From positions 1 through 64,000 of the forward strand of contig JAUMWD010000005.1 in the NCBI GenBank assembly GCA_030529825.1: a stretch of 64,000 bases of DNA, in the 5' to 3' direction. This document shows, one piece after another, positions 14,292-22,518 of this stretch; the first letter of the stretch is position 1; every line of letters starts with the position of its first letter. Below the pieces are notes generated by a model. The model had not been told where the DNA came from, did no database searches, and saw only the letters and a program-made list of their open reading frames with translations. The translations under genes and the position numbers were made by a program. Source of the DNA: Bacillota bacterium. Its GTDB lineage: Bacteria > Bacillota > Clostridia > Oscillospirales > Oscillospiraceae.

Positions 14292-17050
14292 GACCCATAA
14301 AGCTGACCATGTCGGCCTTCGGCCCCTATTCCGGGGAAACCGTGGTGGACTTTGAAAAACTGGGCCACAGCGGCCTGTATCTTGTTACAGGCGACACGGG
14401 CGCAGGCAAGACCACCATTTTTGACGGAATAACCTATGCCCTTTACGGTGAGCCCAACACCGCCGGGAGGAAAAATTCCCTGCGCTCAAAGTATGCGGAT
14501 ATTACCACGCCCACCTTTGTGGAGCTTTCCTTTGAGTATGACGGCAAGGTGTATAAAATAAGGCGCAACCCCGAATATGAGCGCCTGACGAAAAACGGCA
14601 AGGGTACGACCACCCAAAAATCGGATGCAACGCTGTGGCTTCCTGACGGTGCGCCTATCACAAAGGTCACGGATGTAAACGCTGCCGTTGAGGGAATAAT
14701 GCGTATAAGCCGCGAGCAATTTCTCAGAGTAGCCATGATCGCCCAGGGAGAATTCCGCAAGCTGTTAGAGGCCACAACCTCCGATCGCAAGGAGATATTC
14801 CGCAATATCTTTAAGACACATTCTGCCGAGGCGGTGCAGAAGCGCATTAAGGATGATGTGAGAGCGCTCGACAACCGTTGTAAGAGCACGCGGGAAAACC
14901 TGCACCGCAGTGTTGACGGTGTGCTGTGGGATGAGGAGGATGTGCTGGCCCTTGAACTGAAAAGAGCAAAGGACGATGCCATGTCCACGGCAGAGGTGCT
15001 TGAGCTTGTGGAAAAGCTGATAGCCTCGGATGAGGCGCTCTGCGAAAAGCTCAAGGGAGAGCTTGAGGAGACGGAAAAGCGTCTGAAAGAGCTGGATTAC
15101 GCCTTGGATACGCTGGATAGGCAAAACAAAGCGAGGACCGAGCGGGAAAGATTTGCAAAGGCTCTTGAAGGAAAGAGCGCAGAGCTTGAGGACCTGAAGA
15201 AGGAGTATGACCGCAGCACGGAGAGAAAGCCCCGGCTTGAAAAGCTGACGGATGAGATTGCCGCAAACAGAAAAAATCTTGTGCGCTTTGACGAGCTTGA
15301 AAGGCATATAAAGGCACGGAAAGCCGCCGAAGCAGCGGAGAAAAATGCCGCAGAGGAAAAGCTGATTACGGAGGAAAAGCTTCGTGACGAAAGAGCCTCC
15401 GCGGGAAAATTAGAGGCAGAGCTTAAGAGCCTTGCCAATGCGGGGGAGCAAAAGGAGCGCCTCGCTGCGGAACTGGAAAAAACCGAGGGCAGAATTGCCT
15501 CTGCCGAGGCACTTGTCGCCGAGGTGAGGGACAGAGAAGCCCAAAAGAAAATCCTTGCGGCTGAAAGGAAAAAGTACCTTGTGCTGTCAGCGGAGGCGGA
15601 TGCGGCAAGGTCGGTGCTTGAGGAAAAGACGAGGCTGTTTCTTGATGGTCAGGCTGGTGTGCTGGCGCTGCGCCTTGCCGAGGGTGAAAAGTGTCCCGTA
15701 TGCGGCTCACTGCACCATCCCGAGCCTGCCTGCAGGGTTCATGATGTGCCGCGGGAAGAGGATATTAAAATCGCCAAGGAAAAGGCGGGGCTTGCCGCTG
15801 ACAAGATGAAGAATGCAAGTGAGCTTTGCCACAGCCTTGACGGCAGGATTACCGCCGCAGGTGAGAGCATAGTCAAAAAGCTCACCGAATTTACGGATAA
15901 CGGTGATGCGGATAATTGCCTTGAAGCTCTTAAGACCGCAATTGAAAATGAAAAAGCGTTAAAGGAAAAAATAAGCGCAGAGCTCAACACGGAGAGGAAG
16001 AGAATAAACCGCAGAGAAGCGGCAGAAAGAGAGATTTCAGACTGCAGAGAAGGCGTAAGCACCCTTGAAGGAAAAATCTCCGAGCTTAAGCAGGCAATAG
16101 CCGCTGCTGCGGCAACAGCCGAGACGGAGAGAAAAACCGGGGATAAGCTGAAGTCCGAGCTGGACTTCGAGAGCAGAGCCCTGGCGGAAATCCACATCAA
16201 AAAGCTGGAGGAGAATAAAAACGATCTTTCACGGGAAATTGAAAAGGCAGAGGAGGCCTATAAGGCCTGCCGCGAGGAAATCATCAAGCTGAAGGAGCGT
16301 GTCAAGAGCCTTGATGAGCAGCTTGAGAATGTCTGTGAGCTTGACGGCGAAGCGGCAGCGGAGGAAAAGCTCCTGTTAGAGGGAAAGAAAAATGAGAGCA
16401 GAGGCCTTGAAAACAAGGTGAATATGCGCCTTGCGGTGAATAGAGGAAATCTCAAGAGCATCAAAGCCCAATCGGAGGAAATGCTCTCCCTTGACGAGGA
16501 GTACAGATGGAAAAACGCCCTGTGCGAAACCGCTTCGGGAGAGATTAAGGGCAAGAGCAAAATCATGTTTGAGACCTATATGCAGATGGCGTATTTTGAC
16601 CGCATAATCGGTCTTGCAAATCTGCGGCTTGCCACCATGAGCGGCGGACAGTATGAGCTGAAGCGCCACGAGGAGAGCGATAATTTCCAGTCCCAGGTGG
16701 GCCTGGAGCTGGATGTTGTGGACTACTTCAACGGCTCCCGACGCCCTGTGGGCTCGCTGTCCGGCGGCGAAAGCTTCCTTGCCTCTTTGTCGCTTGCCTT
16801 GGGACTTGCGGACGAGATCCAAAGCTCCGCAGGGGGCGTGAAGCTCGACAGCATGTTCGTTGACGAGGGCTTCGGCTCTCTTGACGGCGACACTCTCAAT
16901 CAGGCCATGAAATCTTTAGGAAGCTTGAGCGAGGGCAACCGACTTGTGGGCATCATTTCCCATGTCTCCGAGCTGAAAAACCGCATTGAAAAACAGATAG
17001 TCGTCACCAAAAACGGTGCCGACGGCAGCAAAGTTAATATCATAAGCTGA
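14288..17050 (+). CDS. sbcC: Exonuclease SbcCD, ATPase subunit SbcC
   Basis: A 920-aa SMC/Rad50-like ATPase. Walker A is GDTGAGKTT (residues 35-43). Two long charged coiled-coil arms flank a zinc hook, CPVC at residues 469-472. The C-terminal lobe has the signature GSLSGGESFLASLSLALGLAD and Walker B MFVDEGFGSLD. It drives the SbcD nuclease encoded just upstream. GTG start overlaps the sbcD stop. Length is slightly below the roughly 1000 residues of the E. coli protein, consistent with shorter arms in Firmicutes. Confidence 0.97.
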   Translation: MRPIKLTMSAFGPYSGETVVDFEKLGHSGLYLVTGDTGAGKTTIFDGITYALYGEPNTAGRKNSLRSKYADITTPTFVELSFEYDGKVYKIRRNPEYERLTKNGKGTTTQKSDATLWLPDGAPITKVTDVNAAVEGIMRISREQFLRVAMIAQGEFRKLLEATTSDRKEIFRNIFKTHSAEAVQKRIKDDVRALDNRCKSTRENLHRSVDGVLWDEEDVLALELKRAKDDAMSTAEVLELVEKLIASDEALCEKLKGELEETEKRLKELDYALDTLDRQNKARTERERFAKALEGKSAELEDLKKEYDRSTERKPRLEKLTDEIAANRKNLVRFDELERHIKARKAAEAAEKNAAEEKLITEEKLRDERASAGKLEAELKSLANAGEQKERLAAELEKTEGRIASAEALVAEVRDREAQKKILAAERKKYLVLSAEADAARSVLEEKTRLFLDGQAGVLALRLAEGEKCPVCGSLHHPEPACRVHDVPREEDIKIAKEKAGLAADKMKNASELCHSLDGRITAAGESIVKKLTEFTDNGDADNCLEALKTAIENEKALKEKISAELNTERKRINRREAAEREISDCREGVSTLEGKISELKQAIAAAAATAETERKTGDKLKSELDFESRALAEIHIKKLEENKNDLSREIEKAEEAYKACREEIIKLKERVKSLDEQLENVCELDGEAAAEEKLLLEGKKNESRGLENKVNMRLAVNRGNLKSIKAQSEEMLSLDEEYRWKNALCETASGEIKGKSKIMFETYMQMAYFDRIIGLANLRLATMSGGQYELKRHEESDNFQSQVGLELDVVDYFNGSRRPVGSLSGGESFLASLSLALGLADEIQSSAGGVKLDSMFVDEGFGSLDGDTLNQAMKSLGSLSEGNRLVGIISHVSELKNRIEKQIVVTKNGADGSKVNIIS

Positions 17051-17078
17051 AACAAACGCCCCACGGGGCGTTTGTTTT
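17050..17078 (+). terminator. Terminator after sbcC
   Basis: AACAAACGCCCC and GGGGCGTTTGTT form a near-perfect stem followed by TTTG; it begins at the sbcC stop. Confidence 0.85.
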
Positions 17079-17081
17079 GTG

Positions 17082-17110
17082 TAGACATATTGTGCATTAT
17101 CTGTTATAAC
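17082..17110 (+). promoter_or_regulatory. Promoter of the glycerate kinase gene
   Basis: TAGACA at 17082-17087 and TATAAC at 17105-17110 with a 17-base spacer, 32 bases before the GTG start. Confidence 0.6.
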
Positions 17111-17141
17111 AAAAGCAGAATATTGTGAAAGGACGGTGCCT

Positions 17142-18371
17142 GTGAACCTCCGGGAAGACTGCGATTATATAGTGAAAAACGCCATAAGCCGCGTGCTGCC
17201 CCATGAGGCGGTGAAGCGTGCGCTGGAGGGAAAGAAATTTTCCGACGGCAGGCTGCTGCTTGTATCCGTGGGCAAGGCGGCATGGAGCATGGCAAGCGCC
17301 GCCTATGAAATTCTCGGCGAGGCGATTGATGAGGGCATGGTCATTACAAAGCACGGCTATTCCCGGGGCGAAATCGGCAAGCTGAAAATTTTCGAGGCGG
17401 GGCATCCCGTGCCCGATGATGACAGCTTTTCCGCCACATCAAAAGTGCTTGAAATGACGGAGAAACTCAAGGAAAATGACACGGTGGTTTTCCTGCTTTC
17501 CGGCGGCGGAAGCGCACTTTTTGAAGCACCTGCGGTGAGCTCCGCCGAGCTTCAGGATATAACGGGGCAGCTCCTCGCCTGCGGTGCGGATATAGTAGAG
17601 ATAAACACGATTCGCAAGCGCCTTTCAAAGGTTAAGGGCGGACGCTTTGCCGTCCACTGCGCACCGGCGAAAATGTTCACCGTGGTGCTGTCGGACATCA
17701 TCGGCGATCCTCTTGATATGATTGCCTCCGGCCCTGCCTATCCCGACAGCAGCACGAGCGGAGAGGCATTGGAGATTGCAGAAAAGTACGGATTGCGGCT
17801 TTCGTCCGACGCAATTGAGTGTCTTAAAACCGAAACTCCCAAGTCAATAGATAATGTGGAAACAGTCATTACGGGCAGCGTGCGGGAGCTGTGTGCCGCC
17901 GCAGCCGATGCCTGCAGGACTTTGGGATATGAACCGCATATTCTAACCGACTGCCTTAACTGTGAGGCCCGTGACGCAGGAAAAATGCTTGCCGAAAAGG
18001 CCGTGGAAAACGCAGATTGCGAAAAGCCCGCAGCCTTTATTGCAGGCGGCGAAACCGTGGTTCACATTAAGGGCAAGGGAATGGGCGGACGCAATCAGGA
18101 AATCGCTCTGGCTGCCGCAGAGGGTATAGACGGAATGGAAAATGTGGCTGTGTTCTCCGTGGGCTCTGACGGCACAGACGGCCCCACAGATGCCGCAGGC
18201 GGCTATGCCGACGGCAATACAAGGAAAGCCCTATCCCGAATGGGCATTGACATAGGCAAGGTGCTTGAGAACAACGACTCCTACAATGCGCTCAAGACCT
18301 GCGGAGGACTTATATTCACCGGTGCCACGGGTACAAATGTAAACGATGTAGCTGTGGTGCTGATAAAATAA
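17142..18371 (+). CDS. Glycerate 2-kinase (GckA/TtuD, MOFRL family)
   Basis: A 409-aa type II glycerate kinase. Family marks in order are VSVGKAAWSMA, the EAGHPVPDDDS segment, the phosphate-binding LLSGGGSALFE, NTIRKRLSKVKGGR, VLSDIIGDPLDMIASGP, and the C-terminal MOFRL-type region GKGMGGRNQEIAL with FSVGSDGTDGPTDAAGG. It phosphorylates glycerate to 2-phosphoglycerate, feeding glycolysis from glycerate, serine or sugar-acid breakdown. Start is GTG 17142, eight bases after AAAGGA; the in-frame GTG at 17136 is too close to that site. It precedes a YhhN membrane protein by 15 bases, but a functional link is not obvious. Confidence 0.93.
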   Translation: MNLREDCDYIVKNAISRVLPHEAVKRALEGKKFSDGRLLLVSVGKAAWSMASAAYEILGEAIDEGMVITKHGYSRGEIGKLKIFEAGHPVPDDDSFSATSKVLEMTEKLKENDTVVFLLSGGGSALFEAPAVSSAELQDITGQLLACGADIVEINTIRKRLSKVKGGRFAVHCAPAKMFTVVLSDIIGDPLDMIASGPAYPDSSTSGEALEIAEKYGLRLSSDAIECLKTETPKSIDNVETVITGSVRELCAAAADACRTLGYEPHILTDCLNCEARDAGKMLAEKAVENADCEKPAAFIAGGETVVHIKGKGMGGRNQEIALAAAEGIDGMENVAVFSVGSDGTDGPTDAAGGYADGNTRKALSRMGIDIGKVLENNDSYNALKTCGGLIFTGATGTNVNDVAVVLIK

Positions 18372-18386
18372 AACCGGGAGGAAAAA

Positions 18387-19064
18387 ATGGATACTAAAAT
18401 CATTCTTCTGTGCGTGCTGGGCATGCTGATTCAGGCGGCGTTCATCGCCGTTGAGCACAAGGAAAAATATGTGGGCGCGGTTTGCCTTAAGGGCAGTGCC
18501 TCCGTGGTGTTTGTCATCATCGGCGCCATTGCCTACGGCGCGGCAACGAACACGGCCTTCGCAAAGCTCGTTTTCATCGGCCTCATTCTGGGTGCTGTGG
18601 GCGATATTCTTCTGAACCTCCGTTTCGTCTTTGAGAAGATCGGACAGAAGATTTTCCTGTTAGGCATTGCGGCCTTCCTGGCAGGCCACATTCTCTACCT
18701 TGCCGCGCTGATTCCCCAGAGCGAAAGCCTGTGGCTGTGCGTCGTCATCGGTGCAGTCATCGCTGCCGCAATTCTCACCTACATCTTCAAGACCATGGAG
18801 GTCAAGACATCCTTCAAAATCTTCGGCATTTTCTACATCGGCGCTGTGGTCATCATGACCGCCATTGCCATCGGAAACCTCATTGCAGCTCCGGCAACTG
18901 CCACCTGGCTCTACGCCATCGGCGCCGTGCTCTTCACCGTTTCCGACATCGTGCTTATCTTCAACACCTTCAGCGGTACATCGAAATTCTCCTTGAGAAT
19001 TACAAACCTTTCGCTGTACTACATCGGACAGCTGCTCATTGCCTGCAGCCTGTTCTTCATCTGA
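18387..19064 (+). CDS. YhhN/TMEM86-family membrane protein (lysoplasmalogenase-like)
   Basis: A 225-aa protein with about eight hydrophobic segments and the family pattern KGSASVVFVIIG, GLILGAVGDILLN, AFLAGHILYLAAL and AIGAVLFTVSDIVL. The buried acidic residues in GDILL and SDIVL are the conserved positions of the family. Animal members hydrolyse the vinyl-ether bond of lysoplasmalogens. Plasmalogens occur in anaerobic Clostridia, so lipid turnover is plausible. It shares an operon with the glycerate kinase (15-base gap, GGGAGG site). Confidence 0.88.
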   Translation: MDTKIILLCVLGMLIQAAFIAVEHKEKYVGAVCLKGSASVVFVIIGAIAYGAATNTAFAKLVFIGLILGAVGDILLNLRFVFEKIGQKIFLLGIAAFLAGHILYLAALIPQSESLWLCVVIGAVIAAAILTYIFKTMEVKTSFKIFGIFYIGAVVIMTAIAIGNLIAAPATATWLYAIGAVLFTVSDIVLIFNTFSGTSKFSLRITNLSLYYIGQLLIACSLFFI

Positions 19065-19073
19065 AAAAAGAGC

Positions 19074-19107
19074 AAAAAAGAGCGATACTTATGTATCGCT
19101 CTTTTTT
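19074..19107. terminator. Bidirectional terminator between YhhN and GntR genes
   Basis: A stem of 15 pairs with a TTAT loop, with A-runs and T-runs on both sides. The stop codon of the convergent GntR gene lies in the loop, so its last residues are encoded by the stem. Confidence 0.92.
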
Positions 19108-19784
19108 GCTTCCAGTATGCTGTTTACATAGTCACAGGCGGTGCCCAGAATTTCGAGGATTAATCTGTCAGCGGCTGTGGCATTGCGGTTTGAAAGTGCC
19201 ACCGTAAGCTGGGAATAGGCGGGGAGGCATTTGCGCTTTTCGTCCGCGTTGGAATAGTGTACCCGTATGGCATTGATTATCATGAACTCAAAGCTCTGAA
19301 AAACGAGAAGATATCCCACATTGCGCCCTATTCGCACGAGATTGCGGTGATAGCTGTAGAGGGCGGAAATCAGCTCCTCACCCTCCGAGGAGTATATTTT
19401 TGAGGTGAACTCGTGGAGCCTGTCCATATCCTCCGGGGTGATTCTTTCGCAGGCGAGACGCACCGACTCCCGCTCCACCAGTATGCGCATATCCGCCAGA
19501 TCGCGGAACAGGGGAGCATCGATGCGGTCGGAGTCATAGTTCATTATGGCGGTGAGAGTCTGGGGCGTTCCGTTATCAAGATAGTCCGCCACAAAAGTGC
19601 CTCTACGGGGAACAACACGGAGAAAGCCCATGCGCTCAAGGTCCAGAATTCCCTGATTCACGGAGCCGCGGCTGATGCCTAATTCCGCGGCAAGCTCACG
19701 CTCCGGAGGCAGCTTGTCACCGGGCTTCAGCTCACCCGAAAGTATGCGCCCCTGCATTATGTCCTTAAAGCCGTTTTTTATCAT
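19089..19784 (-). CDS. GntR-family transcriptional regulator, FadR subgroup
   Basis: A 231-aa regulator. An N-terminal winged helix (about residues 5-68) has the GntR pattern GELKPGDKLPPERELAAELGISRGSV. A C-terminal all-helical FCD-like effector domain contains the RDLADMRILVERESVRLA and FTSKIYSSEG segments. FadR/FCD proteins bind small organic acids and usually repress nearby catabolic genes. Here the nearest catabolic gene is the convergent glycerate kinase operon. Its target cannot be read from the DNA. The Shine-Dalgarno (AGGTG) is modest. Confidence 0.92.
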   Translation of the reverse strand: MIKNGFKDIMQGRILSGELKPGDKLPPERELAAELGISRGSVNQGILDLERMGFLRVVPRRGTFVADYLDNGTPQTLTAIMNYDSDRIDAPLFRDLADMRILVERESVRLACERITPEDMDRLHEFTSKIYSSEGEELISALYSYHRNLVRIGRNVGYLLVFQSFEFMIINAIRVHYSNADEKRKCLPAYSQLTVALSNRNATAADRLILEILGTACDYVNSILEAKKSDT

Positions 19785-19892
19785 TACACCTACCGCCGTT
19801 CATAAGTTTCATACGAAAATTATAAGCAATTGCTCTGTAAAAATCAAGACGGAGCAAAGAACAAGTAATAAACCGCAAATAACGCCTTTCTA

Positions 19893-19921
19893 TTGACTTT
19901 TTTTGCAAATTTTAATAAAAT
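19893..19921 (+). promoter_or_regulatory. Promoter of the zinc-ribbon membrane protein
   Basis: TTGACT at 19893-19898 and TAAAAT at 19916-19921, spacer 17, in an A/T-rich stretch. Confidence 0.6.
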
Positions 19922-19982
19922 TTAATAAACATACAGCGCGCTCTGCTTAAACAGAAAATAACATATGAAAGGAAAGCCAGTT

Positions 19983-20675
19983 ATGTATTGCCCAAACTGC
20001 GGTTACTCCAATAGCGACAATTCGAAATTCTGCTTAAAATGCGGAACCCAACTTGCAGCGTTTGTTCAGGCCGAGGCACCCGTGTACAATCCCGCTGAAC
20101 AGCCTGCATACAATCCTTATGCACAGCCCGAGACACCCATGTACAATTCCCCTGAACAGCCTGTGTATAATCCTTATGCACAGCCCGAGACACCTATGTA
20201 CAATTCCCCCGAACAGCCTGCATACAATCCTTATGCACAGCCCGGAATGCGGATGGATGCACCTCTTGCTGCACAGTCAAAAAGGAAAGGTGCTGGCATA
20301 GGCGCCGCTGTTACCGCAATTATTGCCTTCCTGATGTTCTTCCTGCCCTGGCTAGGTGCATGGGGCTTTTCTATGAACTACATTGATATGATGGATGTTT
20401 CCGGCGATCTGGGTTGGATTGTCGATGAAGCAGAAACGGTCAGCGCAATTCTGATTATTTGCATGGTAGTCTTTTCCGTGCTTGCAATTATTACAATTGT
20501 CAAGGGCTTTATGGGCAAAACCAGCGGCTGCGGTATTGCGGCGGGTATTATCGGCATAATCATGGTGCTTGCGCTTGCCATCGCCATGGAATTTGAACTC
20601 GAGTATATGGGCATCGGTGCATATCTGTTTTTTGCAGCTTCCGTTACTCTACTCGTTTTGTCATGTAAAAAGTAA
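19983..20675 (+). CDS. Zinc-ribbon protein with Pro/Tyr-rich repeats and membrane domain
   Basis: A 230-aa protein in three parts. Residues 2-20 form a zinc ribbon (CPNCG and CLKCG). A Pro/Tyr/Gln-rich linker carries tandem copies of a 19-residue unit built on NPYAQPETPMYN and SPEQP, about 20080-20240 in the DNA. About four membrane spans make up the rest, with an acidic patch between the first two. Such zinc-ribbon plus disordered linker plus membrane proteins are common in Clostridia and have no established function. ATG 19983 is preferred over 19965 because GAAAGGAAA is then correctly spaced and the protein begins MYCPNCG. Confidence 0.8.
   Translation: MYCPNCGYSNSDNSKFCLKCGTQLAAFVQAEAPVYNPAEQPAYNPYAQPETPMYNSPEQPVYNPYAQPETPMYNSPEQPAYNPYAQPGMRMDAPLAAQSKRKGAGIGAAVTAIIAFLMFFLPWLGAWGFSMNYIDMMDVSGDLGWIVDEAETVSAILIICMVVFSVLAIITIVKGFMGKTSGCGIAAGIIGIIMVLALAIAMEFELEYMGIGAYLFFAASVTLLVLSCKK
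20083..20243 (+). repeat. In-frame 57-bp tandem repeat
   Basis: About 2.5 near-identical copies of a 57-base unit (19 codons, built on NPYAQPETPMYN and SPEQP) inside the zinc-ribbon gene. Differences are mostly single bases such as GCATAC versus GTGTAT. Being a multiple of three, copy-number change would alter only linker length. Confidence 0.85.
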
Positions 20676-20679
20676 ACAT

Positions 20680-20714
20680 AAAAAGGTTCCGCAGCTTGTC
20701 TGCGGAACCTTTTT
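20680..20714 (+). terminator. Terminator after the zinc-ribbon gene
   Basis: AAAAAGGTTCCGCAG and CTGCGGAACCTTTTT form a perfect 15-bp stem with a 5-base loop. Confidence 0.95.
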
Positions 20715-20848
20715 CTTTTCCACAAAACTGCGGAAAAAGAAAGCAAATTTTACTTGCTTTTCAAATCTGCGCGGATGTGGCGGGAATATAATGGCCACAG
20801 CGCTTTCGGCTTTGACAGATTTGCACAAAACGCCGCAGTTTGTTTCGT

Positions 20849-20872
20849 CAAGCATTTAACGAAAAATGCTTG
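20849..20872 (+). promoter_or_regulatory. Inverted repeat overlapping the -35 of the flavoprotein operon
   Basis: CAAGCATTT and AAATGCTTG are perfect 9-base arms separated by six bases. The right arm runs into the -35 element at 20870, as expected of a repressor or activator site. No regulator gene adjoins it. Confidence 0.6.
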
Positions 20873-20898
20873 TTATTACACCGATTGTGGAGTAAAAT
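20870..20898 (+). promoter_or_regulatory. Promoter of the CrtI-like/FNR operon
   Basis: TTGTTA at 20870-20875 and TAAAAT at 20893-20898, spacer 17. The leader to ATG 20967 is about 60 bases. Confidence 0.6.
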
Positions 20899-20966
20899 AA
20901 AACCGTGGTATAGCCACAGAGAAATTGAAAAACAAAAATTATTATATTCTGACAGGAGGAAAACAC

Positions 20967-22517
20967 ATGGCCAAATATGACGTAGTAGTCGTCGGTGCCG
21001 GCAACGGCGGTCTTTCCGCTGCCTGCTATCTTGCCACAGAGGGCAAGAAGGTGCTCGTGCTTGAAAAGCACAACCTGCCCGGCGGCTGTGCAACCAGTAT
21101 CAGAAGAGGCAATTATGAATTCGAGGCTACCCTGCATGAGCTGTGCCAGTTCGGCACCGGCGAAGGCGAGGGCAAGCGCGGTGCAGTCCGCCAGCTCATC
21201 GAGGACAAATATCACCTTGATGTAGAGTGGATGTGCGCAAAGGAGACCTTCGGCTCCATCGCCACAGACCCCGAGAAGGGCTTTAATGTTTCCATGCCCG
21301 CAGGCGTTCAGGCCTTCATCGACGAAATGGAGCGTCAGGTTCCCGGCTCCCGTGAGAGCATGACCACCGTTATGGAGCTTGGCCGTATGCTGGTAGACGG
21401 TGTTGAATGGCTGTCCGAGCATCACAATGAGCCCGAGGGCCTTGAAAAGGTCGAAATGATGCTCAAGTACTACGACCTTATGCGTACCGTTCCCGTTCCC
21501 TGTGACGAGATGCTTCGCAGAATCGGTGTTCCCGAAAAGGCAAGACATATCTTCGAGTCCTACTGGACCTATGTCGCCTGCGACTCCACCGAAATGAGCT
21601 TCGCTCCCTACACCTTCATGACCTATGTATATGTAACCCAGCTGCCCTGGTTTGCAAAGAACCGCAGCCATGAGGTCAGCCTCGCCTTCGACGCAAAGAT
21701 CCGTGAGCTGGGCGGCGACCTCTGGTACAACACCGAGGTCAAGAAGATTGACATCAAGGGCGGCGAGGTCAAGGGCGTTGAGCTCACCACCGGTGAGTAC
21801 ATCGAGTGTGACCGCGTCATCTCCAACCTCATGCCTCATGTGGTATTTGACCGCATGGTGGATAAGAACGAGGTTCCCGAAATCTGCAAGAAGAGAATGA
21901 ACGCACAGAAGCTGGCACAGGCTCCCTTCACCGTATATCTCGGTCTGGACGCCTCTGCAGACGAAATCGGACTCAAGAATTACGACACCTTCCTGCGCTA
22001 CAATCCCGACAACCACGAGCAGTTCCTCTCCTCCAACAGCATTGATACCCACAAGGATATCACCGTCACAAACCTCTGTGCCGCAAATCCCGACGCAGCA
22101 GGCGAGGGCAGAGCATTCCTTCAGTTCTCCAAGTTCTATGACGGCGACGCATTTGAGAATGTCACCGAGGAAGAGTACTTCAAGATTAAGGACCGCATTG
22201 CCCGTGAGTGTGTTGACCGCTATGAGGAAGTCACCGGCTGCGACCTGAAGAGCCACATCGAGGAAATCGTTGTTGCATCCCCCATGACCTGGGCACGCTA
22301 TCTCGGCACCCCCAAGGGCGATGTCTACGGCTACTATCCCAGACTCTGGGACGGCATGTTCCCCCGTGTACAGTGCGGCCATAAGGAAGATTACAATATC
22401 AAGGGCCTCCGCTTCGTCGGTGCTCACGGCACCCAGATGGACGGTTATTCCCAGGCATGGCTGTCCGGCGCAGAGCAGGCAAGATATATGCTTCTCGATA
22501 TGAAGGAGGGCAAGTAA
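20967..22517 (+). CDS. CrtI/phytoene-desaturase-like FAD-dependent oxidoreductase
   Basis: A 516-aa flavoprotein. The N-terminal FAD-binding Rossmann motif is VVVGAGNGGLSAACYLATEGKKVLVLEKH with GGCATS close behind, as in the phytoene desaturase/retinol saturase family. The C-terminal FAD segment reads FVGAHGTQMDGYSQAWLSG. The substrate pocket is unassigned; no carotenoid genes are nearby. It is followed after one base by a ferredoxin reductase with its own 2Fe-2S domain, so the pair may be a redox enzyme and its electron donor or acceptor. Codon use is strongly biased, suggesting high expression. ATG 20967 has AGGAGGA; the upstream in-frame ATG at 20925 lacks a site. Confidence 0.85.
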   Translation: MAKYDVVVVGAGNGGLSAACYLATEGKKVLVLEKHNLPGGCATSIRRGNYEFEATLHELCQFGTGEGEGKRGAVRQLIEDKYHLDVEWMCAKETFGSIATDPEKGFNVSMPAGVQAFIDEMERQVPGSRESMTTVMELGRMLVDGVEWLSEHHNEPEGLEKVEMMLKYYDLMRTVPVPCDEMLRRIGVPEKARHIFESYWTYVACDSTEMSFAPYTFMTYVYVTQLPWFAKNRSHEVSLAFDAKIRELGGDLWYNTEVKKIDIKGGEVKGVELTTGEYIECDRVISNLMPHVVFDRMVDKNEVPEICKKRMNAQKLAQAPFTVYLGLDASADEIGLKNYDTFLRYNPDNHEQFLSSNSIDTHKDITVTNLCAANPDAAGEGRAFLQFSKFYDGDAFENVTEEEYFKIKDRIARECVDRYEEVTGCDLKSHIEEIVVASPMTWARYLGTPKGDVYGYYPRLWDGMFPRVQCGHKEDYNIKGLRFVGAHGTQMDGYSQAWLSGAEQARYMLLDMKEGK

Positions 22518-22518
22518 G

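Noticed and set aside
20083-20243. Tandem repeats that might be a CRISPR array or minisatellite
   Set aside because: The repeats are in frame, 57 bases without unique spacers, and encode a Pro/Tyr-rich linker of the zinc-ribbon protein.
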